Shown in pieces: positions 42,087-50,495 of a stretch of 64,000 nt of DNA (position 1 is the first letter of the stretch; each line of letters begins with the position of its first letter). The stretch lies in the NCBI RefSeq assembly GCF_051811025.1, contig NZ_JBPWQE010000001.1, positions 5,890,001 to 5,954,000 on the forward strand. The letters run 5' to 3'. The DNA comes from Tardiphaga sp051811025. GTDB lineage: Bacteria > Pseudomonadota > Alphaproteobacteria > Rhizobiales > Xanthobacteraceae. The position numbers were made by a program, and so were the translations under genes. The notes under the pieces are model-generated. The model did not search any database, was not told where the DNA came from, and was given only the letters and a program-made list of their open reading frames with translations.

Positions 42087-43270
42087 CCAGCGCCAGGATC
42101 ATTGCAGCAACGCTTCTAGCCTGTCTTGGCAGCGCACATGCGCAGCCGGCCGACGACCAAATGCGCGAGCCGTATCAGATGGTTCGTTCATTGCAGATGC
42201 TGCAAGATCAGATCGCGCGCGGCGATCTCGACGCTCACAATTCCCAACCCGCCCTGCTGAAACGCCTGGGTGAGAACTTCCTGAAAGCCGATGCTGCCGT
42301 CTGGAAGGAGCCGCGCAATTCGCGCGCAGCTGTCACCTTCCTCTTGAGTGGCGGATCGCCGCAAGTGGTCGCGAGCCTCCGCTCCCGCAACGTGCTGAAT
42401 ATTGACGAGGCCATTGTCGATGGCGCCATCGCCTATGTCGAAGGGCGCACGGACGAAGCGAAGTCGAAGCTCGCCAATATCAAGCCACGCAGTCTGCCTG
42501 CGGCGCTCGGTGCCGAGATTGCGCTGGTGCAATCGGCACTGGTTGCGCAAGACGACCTGAAGGTCGCGATCGCATTGCTTGACGAGGTGCGGCTGATGAT
42601 GCCGGGCACGCTGGTCGAGGAAGCGGCACTGCGTCGGGAGATTTTCATCGTCGGGCAGGACGACGACTTCGACAAGTTCGAAGCCCTCGCGGTGCGTTAT
42701 TTCCGTCGATATAGGCATTCTATCTATGCAGGCAATTTCCGCCAGCGCTTTGCGCTCTCTGTTGCACGCTTCAGCTTCGTGCAGCGCCCCGATCGATTCC
42801 CGCGTCTTGTCGCCGTGCTCGATCATCTCGATCGGGCGAGCCAGCGGTCACTCTATCTTTTGATTGCAAGAACGGCATTGGTTCGCGGCAAGACTGAAAT
42901 GACGGTGCTCGCCGCTGACCGTGTATTCGCATTGTCCGATGACGACAGCGCCGAGCGTGTACGCGCGCGCCTGTATCGTGCCGCGGCTCGCGTTGCCACA
43001 TCTGCACACAGTGCTGCAATCGCCGAGCTTGAGCAGATTGACAAGGCAAAACTGTCCGAACGTGATGTTGAACTGAAAACTGCGGCGCTCGCCATTGGAC
43101 TGAATGTTCGAAAGGCGCTGCCGGAGGCAAAAGCCAAGAGCGACGGAAGCAGCGAGGCGAAGACGGCCATGCGGCCGCGCATTGATTTCAGTCGCTCTCT
43201 CGCCGCCGTCGATCGCGCCCAAAAGCTGCTCGACGCGTCACAAGAACAATTAAAGGAGAAAGCCCGATGA
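42083..43270 (+). CDS. motC: Periplasmic motility protein MotC
   Basis: 395 residues with a signal peptide (MTSARIIAATLLACLGSAHA). The rest is helical, TPR-like: DDQMREPYQMVRSLQMLQDQIARGDLDAHNSQPALLKRLGENFL, and later EAIVDGAIAYVEGRTDEAKSKLANI. In Sinorhizobium MotC is a periplasmic partner of MotB needed for rotation, helped by MotE. Position between motB and fliK (motD) fits the rhizobial mot order. It overlaps motB and fliK by 4 bases each (ATGA), suggesting translational coupling. Confidence 0.92.
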   Translation: MTSARIIAATLLACLGSAHAQPADDQMREPYQMVRSLQMLQDQIARGDLDAHNSQPALLKRLGENFLKADAAVWKEPRNSRAAVTFLLSGGSPQVVASLRSRNVLNIDEAIVDGAIAYVEGRTDEAKSKLANIKPRSLPAALGAEIALVQSALVAQDDLKVAIALLDEVRLMMPGTLVEEAALRREIFIVGQDDDFDKFEALAVRYFRRYRHSIYAGNFRQRFALSVARFSFVQRPDRFPRLVAVLDHLDRASQRSLYLLIARTALVRGKTEMTVLAADRVFALSDDDSAERVRARLYRAAARVATSAHSAAIAELEQIDKAKLSERDVELKTAALAIGLNVRKALPEAKAKSDGSSEAKTAMRPRIDFSRSLAAVDRAQKLLDASQEQLKEKAR

Positions 43271-44511
43271 ACAATGCCGACCTCCTGACGGCAGCGCTCC
43301 GCCAGACTGCGGCCGGAAAGGCTGGAGCGAAGGGCGGATTGAACGGCGGTGCCCATGCCAAAGATGGCAAGGAGAAGGCCGATCACTTTCGCGAGCAGCT
43401 CCGCCTGGTCTCGAAGGAGTCCAAAACGGCCACGCCGCATGTTGCCAAGATCGGTGAAGAAACCAAAGAAGTCAAAGCCGCCGATGCGAATCCGGTGCTC
43501 GACGCAGCCTCCGTCCTTGCGGAATTGACCGGTGAAGCGCCGCAAAAGCCTGTCGCGCCCGACGACCAAAACGATGATGACGATACGCCGGCGACCGCTG
43601 GCGGCGACGAAGACACAACAAAATCCGCGCCCTGGCGAGCGCCGGATGCGGCGATCAGCGCCGTCATGTCCAGGCTCGACCGTGGGCATTCACCTCCGGC
43701 AAGGGCGGACGACGTGCCGCCGCGCGTGTCCGTGCCGGACGCGAAGATCGAGGATACTCCGCTCGATTCCACAAAGCTGGTCCCTGTCGCAAAAGCCGAT
43801 AAGCCTGATGCCGATACGGCTGCCACGCAGCGCTTCACGCTGACGGTCGAGACGACGGACACAAAGCCGCTTCCTGCGGTGAAAGCCGTGGTTCGTGAAC
43901 AAGAGACACATTTCGAACCCGTGCAGCAGGTCACGACGCTTCAGAAGATCGTTGATCGGATGGCGACTGATCTGCCGGCTCTCGCGTCCCCTGAAGGGGC
44001 GCGCGGGGCCGACGCGCCGGGGCTCGACGCGAACAAGGCCGTGGATAGCCGGCCGGTGCGCATGATGACGCTCGAACTCGATCCACCCAATCTCGGCGCC
44101 GTCACTGTCAAAATGCGGCTTGCCGGCGATTCCGTGGAGATTCATCTCACCGCGGATCGCTACGAGACCACGCAGATGCTGCGTCAGGAGCGTGGTGCGC
44201 TCACCGATGCCATGCAGTCTGCGGGCTACACGTTCGACATCGCCGCGATCGATCATACCCGCACCCCCGACGCAAATCTGAACAACGGTCAGCAGCAGCA
44301 ACAACAACAGCAAATGCCGTCCGATCAGCGTTCTTCGCTGCCATCGTCGGGCGGATCACAGGCGGATGGTGGCGCTTCGGGCCGGTCATCCGGCGATTCG
44401 CAGAGCGGCGCACGGCATAACAGGCAGGATCATGAGCAATCGCCAAGGCCGGCAGAACGGCAGCAGGACCAGAATAGCAGTCGGGTTCGCAGCAGCACTG
44501 TTTATATCTAG
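43267..44511 (+). CDS. fliK: Flagellar hook-length control protein FliK (called MotD in rhizobia)
   Basis: The exported ruler/switch that stops hook growth. 414 residues. A low-complexity Ala/Asp/Lys N-terminal two thirds is followed by the C-terminal Flg_hook domain: PVRMMTLELDPPNLGAVTVKMRLAGDSVEIHLTADRYETTQMLRQERGALTDAMQSAGYTFDIAAIDH, read in pieces. The tail has a run of eight Gln and is Ser/Gly/Gln-rich. In Sinorhizobium the same gene was first named motD. It overlaps motC (ATGA), and its last 80 bases overlap the transglycosylase gene in another frame. Confidence 0.9.
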   Translation: MNNADLLTAALRQTAAGKAGAKGGLNGGAHAKDGKEKADHFREQLRLVSKESKTATPHVAKIGEETKEVKAADANPVLDAASVLAELTGEAPQKPVAPDDQNDDDDTPATAGGDEDTTKSAPWRAPDAAISAVMSRLDRGHSPPARADDVPPRVSVPDAKIEDTPLDSTKLVPVAKADKPDADTAATQRFTLTVETTDTKPLPAVKAVVREQETHFEPVQQVTTLQKIVDRMATDLPALASPEGARGADAPGLDANKAVDSRPVRMMTLELDPPNLGAVTVKMRLAGDSVEIHLTADRYETTQMLRQERGALTDAMQSAGYTFDIAAIDHTRTPDANLNNGQQQQQQQQMPSDQRSSLPSSGGSQADGGASGRSSGDSQSGARHNRQDHEQSPRPAERQQDQNSSRVRSSTVYI

Positions 44512-45040
44512 CATTGTGACCAATGCGCGGGCCGAAGGCCCGTGCGAGCGGGAGATGGCACGCGCGGCACGCCGCCATAATGTGCCGCTCGGCGTGCTCT
44601 TCGCAGTCGGACTGAGCGAGACTGGACGCAAGGGCGTGCTGAATCCCTATGCGCTCAACGTCGATGGCAAGACGGTGCTGGCCACCGATCTGCGCAATGC
44701 CGTTGCACGCTTTATGGAAGAAAAGAGCAAGGGCGCCAAGCTGGTCGATCTTGGCTGCATGCAGATCAATCATCGCTATCACGGGGAGAAATTCCCGAAT
44801 GTAGAGGCGATGTTCGATCCCGCACGTAATGTCGACTATGCCGCACGGTTTCTAAAAGATCTGCGAGAGCGCGAGGGAAACTGGACCATGGCCGTCGCGC
44901 GCTACAATGCCGGCCCGACTAACGTCGTAGGCCAGAAACGCTACATATGCAGTGTTATCGGCAGCCTTGTCGCGAGCGGATTCGGGGCGTGGACGAGCAA
45001 GGCCCGCGATTTTTGCGCTGAGCGCACTGCGTCACGATGA
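44432..45040 (+). CDS. Flagellum-associated lytic transglycosylase (SltF-like)
   Basis: A periplasmic peptidoglycan-cleaving enzyme that opens the wall for the rod. 202 residues from the ATG at 44432 (AGG upstream); an in-frame extension to 44366 lies within fliK. A signal or membrane segment (about 14-34, IAVGFAAALFISSIVTNARA) precedes an SLT domain with catalytic Glu63 (LSETG), GCMQINHRYHG (108-118) and YNAGP (159-163). Rhodobacter SltF and the separate FlgJ-like protein (53765) show the same division of labour. It overlaps fliK by 80 bases and is the last gene of the fliF operon. Confidence 0.9.
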   Translation: MSNRQGRQNGSRTRIAVGFAAALFISSIVTNARAEGPCEREMARAARRHNVPLGVLFAVGLSETGRKGVLNPYALNVDGKTVLATDLRNAVARFMEEKSKGAKLVDLGCMQINHRYHGEKFPNVEAMFDPARNVDYAARFLKDLREREGNWTMAVARYNAGPTNVVGQKRYICSVIGSLVASGFGAWTSKARDFCAERTASR

Positions 45041-45059
45041 CCCTGTGGATAACCGCCAG

Positions 45060-45071
45060 CCTCGCACAAGC
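45060..45071 (+). promoter_or_regulatory. Flagellar promoter element upstream of flgE
   Basis: CCTCGCACAAGC, a match to CCYCGNRCAAGY, ends 43 bases before the flgE ATG. TAATAC begins 11 bases after the element. A DnaA-box-like TTATCCACA (minus strand) lies just upstream at about 45045-45053. Confidence 0.6.
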
Positions 45072-45114
45072 AACTTCAACTCTAATACTTCACACGTGAA
45101 ACGGAGGATAATCG

Positions 45115-46365
45115 ATGAGTCTGTATGGGGTGATGCGCACAGGCGGCTCCGGCATGAACGCGCAATCGAACAAGCTGGCAACGGTCGCTGACAATATCGC
45201 GAACGTGAACACCACAGGCTACAAGCGCGCCTCGACGGAATTCTCCTCCCTTATCCTTCGCAGCGGAACCGGAAATTACAATTCCGGCAGCGTCGAGACG
45301 CAGGTTCGTTACGCCATTTCCGATCCCGGAACGTTGAACTATACGACGTCAGCTACGGATCTGGCGATTCAAGGCAACGGCTTCTTCGTGGTGAGCGATG
45401 CAGGCGGGACGCCGTACCTCACGCGCGCCGGCTCTTTCGTTCCGGATGGCCAGGGCAATCTCTACAATACCGGTGGCTACTATCTGATGGGCTACAACAT
45501 CAAGAATGGCGCCCAGCCGAACGTCGTTGCCAACGGCCTCGGCAATCTCGAGGTCGTAAACATCGCGCAGCAGTCCTTGCTGGGAAATCCGACGACCCAG
45601 GCAGGCATCAGTAGCGCCAACCTGGATTCCAATGCTGCGATCAGCGCCGGACCGCCGAACTTTACGTCGAAAACGTCGGTCATCACCTACGATAATATTG
45701 GAAATCCGGTGAAACTTGACATGTACATGTTCAAGACAGCCGCCAATACATGGGATGTGCAGGTCTACAACAGCGCAGGCGCGGCAGCAGGCGGCGGCTT
45801 CCCTTATGCAGCCGGGTCGCAGCTGGGCGCCACCACGACATTTACCTTCGACGTCAGCGCCACCGGCAAGGGTCGTCTCGATGCCGCAAGTCCGACCTCT
45901 ATAAACTTCACAATCCCGGGCGGCTCGCCCGTCACTTTCGATATGTCGAGTATGACGCAGGTTGCGGACGAGTTCCAGTTCAAGGCCACGACCAACGGCA
46001 ACGCGCCGAGCGCGCTCGACCGTGTCGAAGTCAGCTCGGACGGCACCATGTATTCGATCTTCGACGACGGCACGCGAATCGCGAGCTACAAGATCCCGCT
46101 AGCGACGGTGCCTAGCCCTGACAATCTCTCGCCCGAAGTCGGGAATGTCTATTCGATTAGCACCAAATCCGGCAACATCCAGGTCGATTTCGCGGGCAAT
46201 AGCGGTCTCGGCACGATCAAGCCGGAAGCGCTCGAAGCTTCGAACGTCGATCTTGCCAACGAGCTCACGGCGATGATCGAGTCCCAGCGCAGCTACACCG
46301 CGAATTCCAAGGTGTTCCAGACCGGCGCTGACTTGCTCGACGTGCTCGTCAACCTGAAGCGCTAG
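45115..46365 (+). CDS. flgE: Flagellar hook protein FlgE
   Basis: The hook subunit. 416 residues. N-terminal MSLYGVMRTGGSGMNAQSNKLATVADNIANVNTTGYKRASTEFSSL carries the rod/hook motif. The body has LAIQGNGFFVVSDAGGTPYLTRAGSF (in pieces) and the C-terminal LEASNVDLANELTAMIESQRSYTANSKVFQTGADLLDVLVNLKR. ATG at 45115 with GGAGGA about 8 bases upstream. It starts the long late operon flgE to the FliL-like gene. Confidence 0.97.
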   Translation: MSLYGVMRTGGSGMNAQSNKLATVADNIANVNTTGYKRASTEFSSLILRSGTGNYNSGSVETQVRYAISDPGTLNYTTSATDLAIQGNGFFVVSDAGGTPYLTRAGSFVPDGQGNLYNTGGYYLMGYNIKNGAQPNVVANGLGNLEVVNIAQQSLLGNPTTQAGISSANLDSNAAISAGPPNFTSKTSVITYDNIGNPVKLDMYMFKTAANTWDVQVYNSAGAAAGGGFPYAAGSQLGATTTFTFDVSATGKGRLDAASPTSINFTIPGGSPVTFDMSSMTQVADEFQFKATTNGNAPSALDRVEVSSDGTMYSIFDDGTRIASYKIPLATVPSPDNLSPEVGNVYSISTKSGNIQVDFAGNSGLGTIKPEALEASNVDLANELTAMIESQRSYTANSKVFQTGADLLDVLVNLKR

Positions 46366-46397
46366 CGCATAGCGCCGATCACTGACGGGAGTCTCCA

Positions 46398-47867
46398 ATG
46401 TCACTTACGGTCGCACTCAATTCGGCCCGCTCGTCGCTTATGGCGTCGGGCGTGCAGTCTTCCGTCATCTCGCGCAATGTCGCCGGCCTGCACCAGGACG
46501 GCTACTCGCGCAAGAATGCCCTGATCGTTTCCCAACCGGGGAGCGGTGTCTATGTGAGCGGCATCCAGCGGGCGGCGAGTGCAGGCCTGTTCAACAATGT
46601 TGTCAAGGCGGTGTCGACCACCGCACAGCAGGATGCGCTCTACAATGGCCTACAGAAAGTAGCGGCAGTCACCATCGACGATCCCGAACTCGACCAGTCC
46701 GCGGCGGCGCAGCTGGCCAAGCTGAAAAGCGCCCTGCAGCAATATGCATCGGCGCCGGATAACGTGACGTTCGCGAAGTCCGCAGTCACTGTGGCCCAAA
46801 ATGTTGCTGCATCGCTAAACGATTCGACCAACACCGTGCAGACTGTTCGTGCGGATGCCGACGCCGAAATGGCAACATCGGTCGAAAACATCAATCAGCT
46901 TCTGGCACAATTCGAGACGGTCAATACGGCCATCGTCAAGGGAACGACGTCCGGCTCGGACGTCACGGATTATCTCGATACGCGCGATAATATTCTGTCG
47001 AAGCTGTCGCAAGAGGTCGGAATCACCTTCGCCACCCGGGCGAATAACGACATGGTGATCTACACGGATTCCGGCGTGACGATGTTCGAACGCACCGCCC
47101 GGTCCGTCACCTTCCAGCCAACCAACTCCTATACGCCGGGGACCACCGGCAACGCCGTCGTCATCGATGGCGTCCCGGTGACTGGACCAACCGCGGTAAT
47201 GCCGCTCAATTCGGGTAAGCTCGTCGGTCTTGCCACGCTCCGCGACGACAAGATGGTGACCTATCAAAATCAGCTCGACGAAGTCGCGCGCGCGGTCATC
47301 GAGATCTTTTCCGAACAGGATCAGAGCGGCGGCGGCGGCCCTAACAGAACCGGTCTCTTCACCTATGCAGGTGGACCGGCAATGCCGACCGCTGGCGTGA
47401 TCAATACCGGACTCGCCGGCACGATCAAGGTGACCGATCTGGTCGATCAGGCCCTTGGCGGCAATCCGAGCCTGATCCGCGATGGTGGGATCAATGGCGT
47501 TAATTACGTCTACAATGCCGGCGGTGAGGCGGGTTTCTTCGCCCGCATCCAGGGCCTCGTCGATGGCATGGCGGCAACCCGAACCTATGATCCGACTGCG
47601 CTCGGCAAGCCTAGCGGCAGCCTCATCGACTTTGCCGGCTCCTCGGTGAGCTGGCTGGAATCGCAGCGCAAAAGCGTGAGCGAAGATGCGACCTATAGCC
47701 AGACACTTCTGGAGCGCAGCGCGGATGCGTTGTCGAATGTCAACGGCGTCAACATGGATGACGAGATGACCTTCATGTTGCAGGTCGAGCGCACCTTCTC
47801 GGCATCATCGAAGCTGATTTCGACCATCGACGACATGCTGAATGAACTTCTGAGGGCAGTGGGGTAA
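46398..47867 (+). CDS. flgK: Flagellar hook-associated protein 1 FlgK
   Basis: The first hook-filament junction protein. 489 residues. The N-terminal MSLTVALNSARSSLMASGVQSSVISRNVAGLHQDGYSRKNA shows the rod/hook helix; the classic N-G-Y-S-R is DGYSRK here. The middle parts show FlgK-like VTDYLDTRDNILSKLSQEVGITFATR. The C-terminal NMDDEMTFMLQVERTFSASSKLISTIDDMLNELLRAVG resembles the conserved NLDEE-type end. It precedes flgL by 5 bases. Confidence 0.94.
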   Translation: MSLTVALNSARSSLMASGVQSSVISRNVAGLHQDGYSRKNALIVSQPGSGVYVSGIQRAASAGLFNNVVKAVSTTAQQDALYNGLQKVAAVTIDDPELDQSAAAQLAKLKSALQQYASAPDNVTFAKSAVTVAQNVAASLNDSTNTVQTVRADADAEMATSVENINQLLAQFETVNTAIVKGTTSGSDVTDYLDTRDNILSKLSQEVGITFATRANNDMVIYTDSGVTMFERTARSVTFQPTNSYTPGTTGNAVVIDGVPVTGPTAVMPLNSGKLVGLATLRDDKMVTYQNQLDEVARAVIEIFSEQDQSGGGGPNRTGLFTYAGGPAMPTAGVINTGLAGTIKVTDLVDQALGGNPSLIRDGGINGVNYVYNAGGEAGFFARIQGLVDGMAATRTYDPTALGKPSGSLIDFAGSSVSWLESQRKSVSEDATYSQTLLERSADALSNVNGVNMDDEMTFMLQVERTFSASSKLISTIDDMLNELLRAVG

Positions 47868-47872
47868 TCGAT

Positions 47873-48919
47873 ATGGCTACAAACTTCATTTCGTCGAACT
47901 CGATCTCGACCACCCTGCGCATCTCTGCGTCGAAGAGCCTGGTGGCGATTTCCAAGGCGACCAAGGAGGCGACGACGGGAAGGCTCGCTGATGTCGGGGA
48001 GAGCCTTGGTGCACTCACGGGGCGCGACGTGACCCTGCGTGCGGAGCTTCTCGATATGGAAAAAATCGTCGATACCAATGCACTCGTGAGTGCCCGCCTG
48101 GACGTCACGCAGGAGCGTGTCTCGCAATTGATCGAGACGGCCCAGTCCTTCCAGAAGGATCTGCTGGCGGCGCGCAATTCGGCAAATGGCGGCGTCATCA
48201 TCGCCCAGCCAGCAGCGTCGAACCTCCAGTCGCTTCTCACGACGCTCAATGTTGCGATGGACGGGCAGTATCTGTTCGCCGGCATCGACACGGCGCAACA
48301 GCCGATGACGCCCTATCAAACTGGCTCGGCCAGCAAGACGGCGATCGATGCGGCTTTTACTACCGCTTTTGGTTTTCCGCCCGGTAACGTGGCTGCCGTA
48401 AATATCACGCCCGCTGCCATGAATACCTTCCTCGACAATGCGTTTGCGACCGAATTTGACGATCCGGCTTGGGGAACGAACTGGTCTTCGGCATCCGATC
48501 AGGTCATGCGCAGTCGCATCTCTACGACGCAAACCGTCGATTCCTCCGCCAGCGCCAATGACAAGGCATTCCGGAAACTGGCGATGGCCTACACGATGCT
48601 CAGTGGGCTTGGTCTGGAAACCATGAATCAGAGCACGTTCCAGGCCGTTACAGACAAGGCGCTGCTGCTGGTCGCCGGTTCGGTATCCGACCTCGCGAGT
48701 GTCGGTGCGCGCCTCGGCACCGCGCAGGAACAGACAACAAATGCAAGCAGTCGTCTCAAGGTACAGACCGACATCGTCAACAAGCAGATCAATGCAATGG
48801 AAGTGGTAGATCCGGAAGAGGCATCCGTCCGGGTCAACTCCTTGAAAAATCAGCTGGAGATGTCGCATGCGCTGACCGCGCAAATTCAGAACCTCAGCAT
48901 CCTCGATTATCTGCGATAG
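47873..48919 (+). CDS. flgL: Flagellar hook-associated protein 3 FlgL
   Basis: The second junction protein, with a flagellin-like fold. 348 residues. The N-terminal SNSISTTLRISASKSLVAISKATKEATTGRLADVGESLGALTG (in pieces) is flagellin-like, and the C-terminal LEMSHALTAQIQNLSILDYLR is typical. The body has QYLFAGIDTAQQPMTPYQTG, a FlgL feature. It lies right behind flgK and before flaF. Confidence 0.93.
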   Translation: MATNFISSNSISTTLRISASKSLVAISKATKEATTGRLADVGESLGALTGRDVTLRAELLDMEKIVDTNALVSARLDVTQERVSQLIETAQSFQKDLLAARNSANGGVIIAQPAASNLQSLLTTLNVAMDGQYLFAGIDTAQQPMTPYQTGSASKTAIDAAFTTAFGFPPGNVAAVNITPAAMNTFLDNAFATEFDDPAWGTNWSSASDQVMRSRISTTQTVDSSASANDKAFRKLAMAYTMLSGLGLETMNQSTFQAVTDKALLLVAGSVSDLASVGARLGTAQEQTTNASSRLKVQTDIVNKQINAMEVVDPEEASVRVNSLKNQLEMSHALTAQIQNLSILDYLR

Positions 48920-48956
48920 GCGGGCTGATCTATGAACCAACAGGTTATCGATTGAA

Positions 48957-49304
48957 ATGACACTGGCAGGTTACGACGCGGAAATCGAGGATAGCGGCCG
49001 CGAGGCGCGATCCAGAGAACAACAAGCGCTCAATCACGGAATTAAACTGCTTCAAAAAATCCAGGGCGGAGCACTTGCTTCATCCGAAGAAACTGATGCC
49101 TTACTCTATATTCGTAATCTCTGGACCTTCTTCATACAAGATCTGTCGAATCCACGAAACGGCTTGCCGGAACAGTTGCGAGCGCAACTGATTTCAATTG
49201 GCCTCTGGGTCATCAAGGAAGCCGAGCGCCTCCGGGAAGGGCAGTTGTCGGACGTGAGCGATCTCGTCGCCATCAACATTGTCATCCGGGATTCACTGGC
49301 ATGA
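48957..49304 (+). CDS. flaF: Flagellar biosynthesis regulator FlaF
   Basis: Together with FlbT it controls flagellin synthesis after transcription in alphaproteobacteria; FlaF promotes it and may act as a flagellin chaperone. 115 residues: REARSREQQALNHGIKLLQKIQGG, ALLYIRNLWTFFIQDLSNPRNGLPEQLRAQLISIGLWVIKEAERLREG (in pieces) and DLVAINIVIRDSLA match the family. ATG at 48957. Its end overlaps the flbT start by 4 bases, as is common for the pair. Confidence 0.94.
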   Translation: MTLAGYDAEIEDSGREARSREQQALNHGIKLLQKIQGGALASSEETDALLYIRNLWTFFIQDLSNPRNGLPEQLRAQLISIGLWVIKEAERLREGQLSDVSDLVAINIVIRDSLA

Positions 49305-49720
49305 AGAAGCCGATGTGCATATCGCTGCGGTCAGGCGAGAAGATCTATATTAACGGCGCGGTGTTGCGGGTCGATCGCAAGGTGACGCTTGAATTGATCA
49401 ACGATGTAACTTTCATGCTGGAGAGTCAGGTCATGCAGGTCGCCGACGCGACCACGCCGCTTCGGCAGCTCTATTTCGTCGTCCAGCTGATGCTGATGAG
49501 CCCGAGCGATGTCGAGCAGGCGCGTGCCGTCTTTGGACATCAACGCTGCGCGATCTATGCAGCCGCCGACAATACAGAGCTATTGCAGGGCCTTGAGGCG
49601 ATCGAGGAACTGGTCGAGGCGAAACGTTATTACGAGGCCTTGCGGAAGATCCGTGGCCTGTTTGAGATCGAGCAGGCGATTCTGGGCAGCGCCGACATGC
49701 TGCTTCCGGTCGTAGCCTGA
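49301..49720 (+). CDS. flbT: Flagellar biosynthesis repressor FlbT
   Basis: A post-transcriptional regulator of flagellin mRNA. In Caulobacter it binds the 5' leader and speeds decay when the basal body is incomplete; in other species it can be positive. 139 residues: ISLRSGEKIYINGAVLRVDRKVTLELINDVTFMLESQVMQ, TPLRQLYFVVQLMLMSP and AKRYYEALRKIRGLFEIEQAIL (in pieces) fit the family. It overlaps flaF (ATGA). The flagellin leader at about 36877-36983 is its probable target. Confidence 0.95.
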   Translation: MKKPMCISLRSGEKIYINGAVLRVDRKVTLELINDVTFMLESQVMQVADATTPLRQLYFVVQLMLMSPSDVEQARAVFGHQRCAIYAAADNTELLQGLEAIEELVEAKRYYEALRKIRGLFEIEQAILGSADMLLPVVA

Positions 49721-49736
49721 ACCCAAGGAGAGCAAG

Positions 49737-50150
49737 ATGATCGTCAACGGCGTAGATACCGCGAAATCCGCGACCAACACGACGCCCGGCACGTCGTCGC
49801 AGTCGGCCAACATGATCGACTACAACGGGTTCCTGCAGCTCCTGATTGCGCAGATGCGTAATCAGGATCCCACCAATCCAACCGATTCAACCGAGTATAT
49901 GAGCCAGCTTGCACAACTATCGTCGGTCGAGCAGGCGGTTCAGACCAATGCAAAGCTCGATACGCTGTTGTCGACCAGCGCGATGTCCCAAGCTGAAGGG
50001 CTGATCGGCCGTACTGCGTCGTTTACGGACGAATCCGGCACGACCACGAGCGGCAAGATCAAGGAAGTCTACATTATCCAGGGTGGCGCGGTCGCGACGC
50101 TCGAGAACGGGGTTAAGGTTTCCCTTGGGCCTGGCATCACGATCAGCTGA
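49737..50150 (+). CDS. flgD: Flagellar hook-capping protein FlgD (short form)
   Basis: The scaffold needed for hook polymerisation. 137 residues, much shorter than E. coli FlgD (231) and lacking most of the C-terminal Tudor/FnIII region, as is common in rhizobia. The N-terminal part MIDYNGFLQLLIAQMRNQDPTNPTDSTEYMSQLAQLSSVEQAVQTN (in pieces) is diagnostic, with the QDP-x-NP motif. The tail is GLIGRTASFTDESG, then KEVYIIQGGAVATLENGVKVSLG. ATG at 49737 with AAGGAGAG upstream. It precedes fliQ. Confidence 0.93.
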   Translation: MIVNGVDTAKSATNTTPGTSSQSANMIDYNGFLQLLIAQMRNQDPTNPTDSTEYMSQLAQLSSVEQAVQTNAKLDTLLSTSAMSQAEGLIGRTASFTDESGTTTSGKIKEVYIIQGGAVATLENGVKVSLGPGITIS

Positions 50151-50153
50151 ACC

Positions 50154-50420
50154 ATGAACGAGCGCGACGCCCTCGATATCGCCCAACAGGCGATCTGGAC
50201 CATCATCGTTGCCGCTGGTCCGGCGGTCGGCGCCGCGATGTTCGTCGGTATCGTCATTGCCCTCCTGCAGGCGCTGACGCAGGTGCAGGAAATGACGCTG
50301 ACCTTTATCCCCAAGATCGTGGTGATGCTGATCGTGGTCGCGGTCACCGGCTCCTTCATGGGAGCCCATATCTTCGCCTTCACCGAAGTGCTGTACGGCC
50401 GGATCGAACGCGGCTTCTAG
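50154..50420 (+). CDS. fliQ: Flagellar export gate protein FliQ
   Basis: A small gate subunit with two membrane helices. 88 residues: ERDALDIAQQAIWTIIVAAGPAVGAAMFVGIVIALLQALTQVQEMTLTFIPKIVVML (in pieces) carries the conserved ALTQVQEMTLTFIPK stretch. ATG at 50154, 3 bases after the flgD stop. The 75-base gap before flhA shows no clear promoter. Confidence 0.96.
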   Translation: MNERDALDIAQQAIWTIIVAAGPAVGAAMFVGIVIALLQALTQVQEMTLTFIPKIVVMLIVVAVTGSFMGAHIFAFTEVLYGRIERGF

Positions 50421-50495
50421 CCGCCATCGTCTCCACCATCTTCACGCAAGGTCGGCGCTGCACAGTGCGGCCATGATATTCGTGCGAGAATTGCC

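Noticed and set aside
44296..44313. CAG/CAA run in fliK as a possible microsatellite
   Set aside because: Encodes eight glutamines in the disordered FliK tail; short and mixed codons, not a notable repeat array.
45045..45053. Perfect DnaA box (TTATCCACA on the minus strand) before flgE
   Set aside because: One 9-mer in 64 kb is expected about half the time by chance, and it stands alone; not reported as a site of DnaA control.
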